Positions 55,803-64,000 of a DNA stretch of 64,000 bases are shown here, piece by piece. A program made the position numbers and the translations under genes. A model generated the notes under the pieces. That model had not been told where the DNA came from and made no database searches. It saw nothing but the letters and a program-made list of their open reading frames with translations. The DNA is from Labyrinthula sp. Ha (taxonomy: Eukaryota; Sar; Bigyra; Labyrinthulida; Labyrinthulaceae). Position 1 is the first letter of the stretch; each line of letters begins with the position of its first letter. The DNA is taken from NCBI GenBank assembly GCA_015227615.1, contig JAALGZ010000027.1, positions 372,001 through 436,000 of the forward strand. The letters run 5' to 3'.

Positions 55803-56454
55803 TAGATCTAATTATCATTGTATCTGTTCAGTACGAACCTATTACCTGAATAAAATTTCTTAAAGTTTTGATAAGCTAAATTGCTGTTAGACAATGAACT
55901 TGATGGAGCGGACAATAATTCTATTACAGATTTTTCAAAGTAGTTTTTCTGTTACTTTATACTAGATGGATAGTAGTTGCTCTTAGACTATTTACATTCT
56001 ACCGTTCAGTTGTTGTTCTATGTTTATTGACCTCACCGTTCAGATATTTCTATATTAAGGATGTCACATTCAGTATTTAATTTTATTGTAATATTTCTGG
56101 CTAGACCTGAATATATATCCTAACAAATTACACTCCAATACAAGTGATTTATTTTTTTTGTTAAATCACCCGCCTAAATGAGTAAATGGAATCCAATTGA
56201 GATGTTGTGACTAATTAAGAGAGGAATTATTTAAATGTATTGAAATACTAAAATCATAGCCTTAACGTCGTTTTTTCTATGTCTTCATGGTACTATGGGT
56301 TTCCTATCCTCATTTATTCTGTGTTCAAACCCTGGTTCTTCATAGTCTAGTGACATCTTCCATTGTTTTGTGTCTCTTACTTTTTCTCTACAAACACATT
56401 TATCTAGATCACAGTGTGCAAATTCTTTTCAATCTGGAATGGCTTTCATGATCC
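55803..56454. other. Gene-free stretch before the LINE
   Basis: No gene was seen. It includes the 3' flank of the LRR-like gene and possibly the worn 5' part of the LINE. Confidence 0.4.
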
Positions 56455-56814
56455 TTGATTGAAATAAATCTACCAGCGTCAAGTGAGCTTTCAAAAAATG
56501 AACAATTTGAAATACAGGTTTTGAATCTTCTTAGAAAGTTTTCTATATTCCTTTTGTCTAGTATCTGTATTGTTTTTAAAAGAATTGAAATAAAAATAAT
56601 ATCTTTCTTTCAGTGCAATCGCTGCATTAAAATAAGTCATTCTAGGATAATTTCATTTGACCCTAGATGCATTACCTATCATGTCAGCTTGACTATAAAA
56701 AATCTAACCTTTTTCTGTTATTACGTTTTTGGGAAACGGAAAATTTGGAAACAAAGAAACCGTTATGAGTACCGGCAACACTCAGGTAGTCTAAAGACAG
56801 TCACCAGTCAATGA
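56455..56814 (+). pseudogene. LINE ORF1 remnant
   Basis: The frame contains FQCNRCIKISHSRIISFDPRC, which resembles the gag-type knuckle QC.RC...gH....C...PRC of LINE ORF1 proteins, with one Cys position lost. It ends with TGA at 56812-56814, overlapping the open frame of ORF2, a common ORF1/ORF2 arrangement. The upstream part is unreadable. Confidence 0.5.
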
Positions 56815-59800
56815 AGCGCAAGATTCCAGAGCAATTTCAATTGTCTCTGTGAATGTTCACCGTCTCACCTCCTACAAGCTCAGGTCTATCGAGGAATATG
56901 CCCTAACTGCCGATACAAACGTCCTTGCAATACAGGAAGTTGGTAGTAAAGGAGCGGAATACTTTGAAAGAGCGAGCTTCTCTAGACTAAACTGGTTTAC
57001 AACAGATATCTCTAAGAATAAAGACATAGAAGAAAACAAAATCAATATTTTAGCAACATACTTCAACAGGAACATGGACAAAGAAGCAGAAAAAGTATTT
57101 GATGAAGATAGAATTTTAGGTGTTAAAACTAAACTTAACTCTAGAAGCTATTACATCATCAATATCTATGCACCACATGCAGGAAAAACAGCAAAAGAAT
57201 ACAGCCAGTTTCTAACAAGACTCCAGAAAGCGATCTCACTGAAAAGGAAAAAAGACCTCATGATAATCCTAGGCGACTGGAACGCTCAAATACGGCACAA
57301 CGAAGTGACAAGCAATGGAAACTACGGATACACGACAGGAACGAACAGGAACGGAAAAATACTTCGGGACTTTTTGAACAAGTACAATCTGGCCATCGTC
57401 AACTCATACTTCGCTACTGGTGCAAAGAATACAAATAGTCACGTAACGTACTATTCAAAACACAAGAATAATCAGAAACGCTCAGAAATAGACTTCATCA
57501 TAGCGTGTAAAGGCAGCACCCCACTATTCCGAAAAATTCGGATAAAAAGAAAACTAGGAGAGAAAATCCACAATAGAACAGAGTTTCATCATCAACCAGT
57601 TAAAGCACTAGTCTCACAAAAGTTCAGGAAATACCCCAACCAAAACCCAAAAATGCATCGAAACTACAAAGAGTTCTTCAAAATTGACGCAAACCGTTGG
57701 AAACTAAACGAAGAAATACGACAAGGTTTTGAAGAAGAAATAGCCAAGCTGCCACCACCCAATAACTCTGGAAAACAACCAAGACTAAACTTCCAAACGT
57801 TCAAGTCAACAATAAAACAAGCCATTGGAAACTGTATCCCACTGGTGGCACATGAAAGACTCTACAAAACATCTTCAGAAAGAACAGAGACTCTATTTGA
57901 AGTAAGAAGAAGACTGTGGAAATCTCTAACTGAAAACGAATCTAAAATACTAACAAAGATGATAAGAAAGAGTACCTTGAATGACTACAAAGCCTGGCTG
58001 GACATTCAAGTAAGAAGAGTAGATACATCTATGACAAAGAATGATATCCATGAAGCTTTCAAACAAGCAGAAAGGATAGTAGGAAATAAGCGGAAACCTC
58101 AACGCACCATTACCATGGAAGATGGAAAACACCTAAACGATAAAAAACGAGTAAAAGTATTCCAGGAATACCTTGAACTCACTCAAAGGAACAGAGAAGG
58201 AAACATCATGGACACTGAACTGGATATTCCTGAAGCCAAAGCTAAAGATACAAATATATCTCATCCGACTTTAGAAGGACTTGAAGAGACGGCGAAAACA
58301 CTAAAGAACTATAGAGTACCCGGGCCTGATGGAATCACAAACGAAATCCTAAAGAATAACAAAATAGCATTGAAATACTTGCAGCAACTTGTAGAAGAAC
58401 TATTTTTAAATCCAAGTGGCCTGAACAAAGATGAGCTTATATCTCTCTCTACTGGGAACATCATCTTCCTATACAAAAAAGGAAACCATCAACTTCCCTA
58501 CAACTATAGGCCGATATCTTTGCTTAACACTTCCTACAAACTAATCACTAAAATAATAAACAATAGACTAAAGAATATCCTGGAAAGAACAGTAGGAAAC
58601 TACCAGTCTGGATTTAGAGAGAATACGGGAACTAGACAAAAAATTCAACTCCTCTTGAACCGCTGTAAACTCAGCCAAATGTAGAACTCGAAGATACTTT
58701 GCCTCTTTATAGATTTCAAAAATACTTACGACTCTTGCAAACATTCTTTCCTTGAACTTAGCTTAAAAGAGAGAAAAGTTCCTGCTAACTTTGTCGATAC
58801 AATTCTTTGCCTATATAAATATGCTGCAGTCCAAGTAAAGATAGGAAAACATATAAGCGACAGAGTAGAAGTAAACAAATGGGTGCTCCAAGGTGATTCA
58901 CTAACCCCCATGTTATTCGTTCTTGCACTAGATTCTCTACTTCGAAGGATAATAAAGAAAATGAACTTATACTTTCCAGAAGCAGAATTCTCTTTTCAAA
59001 ATATTCTTGGATTTACTGACAACCTTTGTATCTTCAGCAGAGATAGAAACATTTTGAAGCACTTTGTTCAATATGCAGAAGAACTCTCACAATTGTCTGG
59101 CCTAAAAATAAATATACCTAAAACTCAACTCATGGGAAAAGTCAGAAGAAAGAAGTTTAAACATAATCTTTCGGGCACTGCAATACAACAACTGGTCAAT
59201 AAACACACCTGCACGTCTTGTTCCAGAAACTTCTCGTCAAAAGATGCCCTTGTAGGACATAAAGCACAGTGTCTTGGACCGGGGACTGCGTTAGTTCGAA
59301 GTAGAAAGGGCACTACAGCAGTTGCTGCAGCTGAACTAAACTTCCTCTACAACAACATCCCAATAGAAGAAAACCTGGAAACCAACCTTGGAACCATCAA
59401 AGGAGTAAAAACCTTTAGATACCTCGGGGTGGATATAACAGCAACAGCTGAAACTCACGTTAATCCATCCGCTAGAATTCGCTCTGCACAAGAAACTCTT
59501 CGGAAACTGCAACCGATACTGAGAAGCAATATGCTGACTGTCAAAAGGAAAAAGAACATAGTGAAAGCGCTAGTGGTCTCAAAAGTCCAATATGGCAGCG
59601 AGTTCTGGAACCTGAAAACAAAGATACATCCAAAGCCTTGAACAAACTATCCAGAGATATAAAACGCACCCTCCTCCAACCTAATCCAACACGACCACTC
59701 GAACACACGAAGAAAGCTAACATCCTCAAAGCTGGCGATATAAGCATCCTAAAAATATTAAAAGAAAAACAAAAGAGGTGGCTGAAAACGTGCGAAACTA

Positions 59801-59862
59801 CAGAAATGGATATAGAACTGGCGGAAACCTCAAGGAAACTCGAAACATATCTCTTCCCATAA
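56793..59862 (+). pseudogene. LINE ORF2: endonuclease and reverse transcriptase
   Basis: The endonuclease shows SIVSVNVHRL, VLAIQEVG, IINIYAPH, ILGDWNAQI, SEIDFII and a final FHHQPV. RT follows: NYRVPGPDGI, YNYRPISLLN, then after the TAG at 58682 motif A LFIDFKNTYDS, motif B LQGDSLTPMLF, motif C GFTDNLCIFS, motif D GLKINIPKTQLM and motif E FRYLGVDIT. A C-x2-C-x12-H-x3-C zinc finger lies between motifs D and E. The last part (59638-59862, DIKRTLLQPNP) is in a shifted frame. The frame is open from about 56793, just after a TAA; the first clear domain residue is near 56835. Confidence 0.88.
59210..59272 (+). other. C2HC zinc finger inside the LINE RT region
   Basis: The segment reads CTSCSRNFSSKDALVGHKAQ and then a final Cys, giving C-x2-C-x12-H-x3-C. 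It sits between the RT motif D block (GLKINIPKTQLMGK) and motif E (FRYLGVDIT), so it is an insertion in the polymerase rather than a C-terminal finger. Confidence 0.75.
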
Positions 59863-60540
59863 ACTCCTACCCCAACTGAAAACCTGGAAGTGCCTCTGGA
59901 ACATATAAGAGAAGAGCTAGAACATCATGAACCCTGTCCTCCCCTTCACCTGTCACCACCCGGGGAGAACAACCCAACCCCACCACAAACAACACCTTAG
60001 TTCATCACTTAATACAACTCCCACGTGCATTTCAAATAACTTCTGGCTTCATCTGCTTCTTGGATGGCTAGCTGGAAGTGGTTCAACTGGATCTCTTCAT
60101 AAACCACGATTATCTTGTAAACTAAAACGAAGACCGAGAATAGAAGTAAAACTGGTGCAGGACATCTCAATAAGACCAACAAAGGAACTTGGAACAATTA
60201 ATTTGATAACTGGAGCGCTGGATATGACGTCTGACAATATCTCAATCTCTTTCATGATTTCTTGCGTGATTTGTTAATTTCGATTTGGATTATTCACAAA
60301 TTTTGGGAAATCACTATGTTGGGAGATCAAATGCGATAAATGAGTACAACGGGAAACTATCGCGATCAAGCCAATAGTGTCTCGAAATCTCGAAAAACAG
60401 TTTAGTTTAGTGACAGTAGGAACACGAGACGGGAAGCTTCCTTAGTGAGCGGTGGACCGGTATCGGACCCTAAGATAAACGCATAGGCGGATTTGCAGAT
60501 GTAGTACCTTACTCCCAATTTAACTTAACTTAACTTATCT
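59863..60540 (+). other. LINE 3' untranslated region with TTAAC tail
   Basis: This non-coding tail follows the RT frame. The 116-codon frame at 59927-60277 in it has no family match. It ends with CAATTTAACTTAACTTAAC near 60519-60537, a short pentamer repeat of the kind many LINEs carry instead of poly(A). Confidence 0.6.
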
Positions 60541-61449
60541 GTTATTTTCATATAATTCTCGGCTAAAAATAAAAGAAACTTTTGATAAAAGATTCGGGCT
60601 TCGATAGTTTTTTCTTAAATTATCCATTTTCATCCTTTGCAATGCTAGCTCTGCAATAGTGTCAACCCATATTCTTGAAGCATGGGTAGGTCAATAAATA
60701 ATTGCTAGCTTACTGAGGCTAATATTATTTTTACTAACACATTTTCCTTGTAAATTAATTATTGAAGCCTAAATCCCAACATTAATGTAAAACACTGATA
60801 CTCAGAAGCCAAAGAAAGGTTGCCGAGAATTCAAACATGGGGATCCAAAACACAATATTGCCCCAATTCATTTTTAGAAAGTATGGGCCATAATTAACGT
60901 AAGGGTAGCAAAGAATTTCAATTAAGAAAAAACAAGATGAGGTATAAGTGTTATTTTGTAGCTATAACAGTTTATCTCAATACTTAACTCTTAAAGTAGT
61001 TGGTTGTTGAGTGAAACTATGTTTTCTTTTTTATTAAAAACTATAAAACTAGGTTAACCAAACAAATACTTTTATGTAAGCCCTATAGAGCTAAGTATTC
61101 CCTCATAAATGTAACTGGTAGTTTATTATATACAACATCTTAGGCGCCCAATTCTAGTCACCCGAGTCTATGCTTTTCTATGATTTTGTGTCAACGTGCT
61201 TAATTCCGTCCTCCTTTTCTATCATAATACAGTTATTTTCGACCTTCTTCAAAACCTTTTCTTCCTTTGCCTTATGTTCCCGTTTTCTTCCCGCTCTCAG
61301 GTTCACGAACAACTTTTCATCTCGTTAATATATCTGTACTTCATCTGAACTCCCTTTGTCTTTCTGTTTTAATTTCGTATCATCTATCGCTCGAAACCAG
61401 ATATCCACATCATGAACTGCCCATTATAGAGGGGCTATAATGTTGTTCT
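60541..61449. other. Gene-free stretch
   Basis: No gene was recognised. It may include the 3' end of the retroelement fossil that follows, on the minus strand. Confidence 0.4.
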
Positions 61450-64000
61450 TTGCACTATTCAGTTTAAATGCGATATATTCCAGGATTCTCAGCTAGTTCT
61501 CATCTCCCACGTCCACATAGATTCTTAATTGTAACTTCAGGCAACGATGAACTCCCTAAGCTCTTCTACTCTGACATCGGGCACATATGCAGCTGTATGT
61601 TAGGTTCCGGCCATTTTCTTCTGCGTGTCTTATTATTAACCTGATACGATAAGCTTCACCTACATTGATATGCTGCGAGTAGCTAAAAATTAGGGGCCAT
61701 TCATTCTTTAGCACTTCAACTAACTCTAAGGCTAGTTTCAAGCTCAGAGGGAGTGACCAGACAAGTTCACTGAAGTTGTCGACTACTGTTTGTATGCTCT
61801 TGTGACCCCTAATTGTTTTCATGCTGTCAGTTCCCGAAGTATCGATTGATATAGACTGCAACTTTTTCTCGGGGTGGTCTAATTTTTTAACTTATTTGCC
61901 GGGCTTCTGAATATTTTGTTTTTTCCGCACACATTCCCTTTGAAACAAATTTTGCTATCATCGCCCTCCATTCTGGCCAGAAATATTGCAGATGCACAAT
62001 TTTAGCTGATCTGCTTATATCCAGTTGGATTCTCTCCACTCTACCACAATGAATATGGTTTAATACATTCCCTGCTTATAACAGGGCTACTACTATTCGT
62101 GCTTTGCACTATTGGGTACCATCTACACTCTGAAGTTCAAATTTTTGTATTTAATGTTTCCTGGTACAAATTTTGGCTTATCTTTAATGTGTAAAAACTA
62201 TTTGTAGAAAGGATCTTTCTTCAACCTTTCCTGAACTGAGTGCCTCGTAAATAGTAAGTATACAGGAAGTTGTAGTTGGCAACGTTCTTTCTTCCAGGTA
62301 CAATCTTTTCTTCATATCATACGGTACTAGTTTTAGTGCATGTGTACTGCATTGGTTCGGATGGTCCGCCCTTGTGAGTCATTTAGGCTTCTCCGATCTA
62401 TTGTAGCTGGCGTGTTAAGCAAAAAAAAAATGGGCCAAAAAAGATCTAGGATTTTCATTAACCCAATAAACCCTTTTTCGAGGATATCATTATCGAGCTC
62501 TTATGGTTTCAATCTTCTGGGAAGATACCCGATTCTGTTTCTATACTATCCACCTCCTTAGCCAACATACAGCCCAAACAACACTTCAATGCACAAGAGT
62601 ATACAATAAGCGGGAGTTTGAAGCTTAGATGTATCAAGATAGGAGTCTCTGAGAGCTGATTTTTTATTTCAGAAAAATTTCTACGTTTTTTTTCTCCCGG
62701 TTGTTCTGAACATTTACTTCTTAGTAAGCCGTTAGGGTTTTAACCAATTGGATATAGAAGGAATGAAATTGCGTTGCCTGCTGCATAAAAAGAGGAAAGA
62801 ATACAGTTCCTTCTTCTACCTCCGCTTTTTTGCTGTTCTTGACTTCTTAAAGGAATCGGAAAACTCCCCGTCATTCTAGATCAACTACCCAACCTCAGCA
62901 CCTAACCATCTTTTGGGTAACCTGTAATTTTATTTTCGCAATGTCCTCTTTTAATGTGTTGATAATTTCGTTGAATTCCTTTGGGTGAGTCTTTTCATCC
63001 CCTTCTTAAGTACAAGGGTGTGGTCTGTGCATACAATTATGCTTTTCATTTATTCTTTATTCAGGAAGTTCACTGAGAATGAGTTTAGTGTGCTCGTGTC
63101 GATATTGCAATCTATAGCCAAAGTTATATATTGGTATAGTACGTGGTAAGATGCGATGAATGCGGTGAAGGTTCTGAATTCTTTATCTAAAGAAGACTGG
63201 AAGCGATTTTCTTAGGTTGCGCGTAGTAGATATTTCCACTTCCCTCGGTACTATGTTTATTTCATTTCCTAACGGAAGTGGCTGTACTCTTTGGTGGGTG
63301 AACTTATTTAGCTCAAAGAACGGGGTACTATTCTCTGGTTCTTTTTGCACCATATATTTTTGTTTCTTGTATCTGGTTTTAATTGAGTACATAGTAGACT
63401 TCTATGTTGAAGAGGATGGTTTTATGGTTCCTTGTCTAGAGTTGCTTTGATTCGCTCCTTAATTACTTCTTTTTCTTGGTAGCTTAGAGGCCTATGCCTC
63501 ATGATTTTTGTTGCCTCCATTGTATTGTCCCTTTGAATACGAATTTATTTAGATCTGCTTTTAAGATATCGGTCTCAAATGGCTTGAAAAATAATAAGGG
63601 ATGCTTTTTTATTATGTTCGTTGCCTTTTTAGATTCGTTATTTATATTCTTATTTATGTTTTTCAGGTTCTAGTTCTTAATTTTCTTTTTTTATATCTTC
63701 TATTTTTTTGTTATCTGCTTAGTAAATCTGCGTTTTCATCTTGCCCTATTTCCATATCTTCTATATATTCCCTTTTTATTACGGTTAAAACACATTTATC
63801 GTGCCGTTTTATCCGTAAATTTACGTTGGGATTGTAGTTAGTCAACGTCATACAATGTTCCTTGAAACCTAATTTGTTTTCTTTTAGATCGATGGGTGCT
63901 GTACCCAAAATATCTAAACCCAGAACTATAAATGAAATGGTGTTCCTTATTATCACCATTTCCGAAAACAAAACCTTCCCACCAGCCTGATTTTCGAGCT
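61450..64000 (-). mobile_element. Broken Ty3-like pol fossil, runs off the window end
   Basis: Reading from high to low coordinates on the minus strand: an aspartic-protease end (63971-63711, FIVLGLDILGTAPIDLKENK), the start of RT (about 63.0-63.5 kb, including RHRPLSYQEKEVIKERIKA), worn RT/RNase H, and an integrase core piece (61861-61556, SISIDTSGTDSMKTIRGHKS and FSELVWSLPL). The order is Ty3-type. Several breaks are present. Its integrase and protease words differ from the 29.6-kb element, so it is another lineage. gag and the 5' LTR would lie beyond the window. Confidence 0.75.

Larger units (their letters stand above)
56455..60540 (+). mobile_element. APE-type LINE (non-LTR retrotransposon), few breaks
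   Basis: A gag-like ORF1 remnant is followed by a long ORF2 with an apurinic-type endonuclease and RT, then an untranslated tail ending in a short TTAAC repeat. ORF2 is interrupted by one in-frame TAG at 58682 and one frameshift near 59610-59640, and the RT active-site box reads FTDN where FADD is usual. So this copy is dead but fairly young. Clade is uncertain. The endonuclease and zinc-knuckle ORF1 fit the I/Jockey/CR1 side of the tree. Confidence 0.88.

Noticed and set aside
56310-56345. GTTCAAACCC word resembling a tRNA B box
   Set aside because: No acceptor stem, A box or anticodon arm could be fitted around it. No tRNA gene was found anywhere in the window.
59927-60277. 116-codon frame after the LINE RT
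   Set aside because: It lies in the LINE 3' untranslated part and has no resemblance to a known domain.
1-64000. CRISPR arrays, bacterial operons or ribosome binding sites
   Set aside because: Gene content, introns and element types are eukaryotic; no regularly spaced direct repeats of CRISPR type were seen.

Overview
The window is nuclear DNA from a eukaryote, most likely a unicellular one. It is AT-rich, has long gene-free stretches, and carries few host genes. Most host genes have no introns, and the standard stop codons are used. The host families are eukaryotic: an AP-3 adaptor beta subunit, a 3-ketodihydrosphingosine reductase, a seven-helix membrane protein fused to an RGS domain, an LRR-Roc-COR (ROCO) protein and an LRR-like orphan. 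I cannot fix the lineage. The ROCO gene appears to have four introns, two of them only 27 and 28 nt long.

Layout: 1-3.6 kb shows no gene. 3.6-8.3 kb is a transposon nest: two copies of a palindromic MITE, two minisatellites, a decayed Mutator-like (MULE) transposase gene on the minus strand, and nested inverted repeats. 10.9-12.2 kb holds the 7TM-RGS gene (plus). 15.9-17.5 kb is an old Copia-like fossil (minus). 18.8-21.7 kb is AP-3 beta (minus) and 24.0-24.9 kb the sphingolipid reductase (minus). 29.6-39.3 kb is a Ty3-type LTR element (plus) with short LTRs that looks largely whole. 45.0-47.5 kb is the ROCO gene (minus). 49.5-53.1 kb is a broken Ty3-like fossil (minus) that resembles the whole element. 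54.8-55.8 kb is the LRR-like orphan (plus). 56.5-60.5 kb is an APE-type LINE (plus) with a few breaks. 61.4-64.0 kb is another broken Ty3-like fossil (minus) that runs off the window end.

The most unusual object is the Ty3-type element. It carries gag-protease, RT-RNase H and integrase, and the integrase tail has a chromodomain followed by a Myb/SANT-like segment. A fourth open reading frame ahead of the 3' LTR has the C-terminal sequence pattern of the MT-A70 (METTL3/METTL14/METTL4) adenine methyltransferase family. Its coding DNA is much richer in G, C and the string GCGC than the flanks. I know of no described Ty3 lineage with an MT-A70-like gene, so this is the best candidate for a new system here.

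The host genes do not form a pathway. AP-3 beta and the reductase are housekeeping membrane-trafficking and sphingolipid genes. The 7TM-RGS and ROCO proteins point to G-protein-type signalling, one through heterotrimeric G proteins and one through a Roc GTPase.
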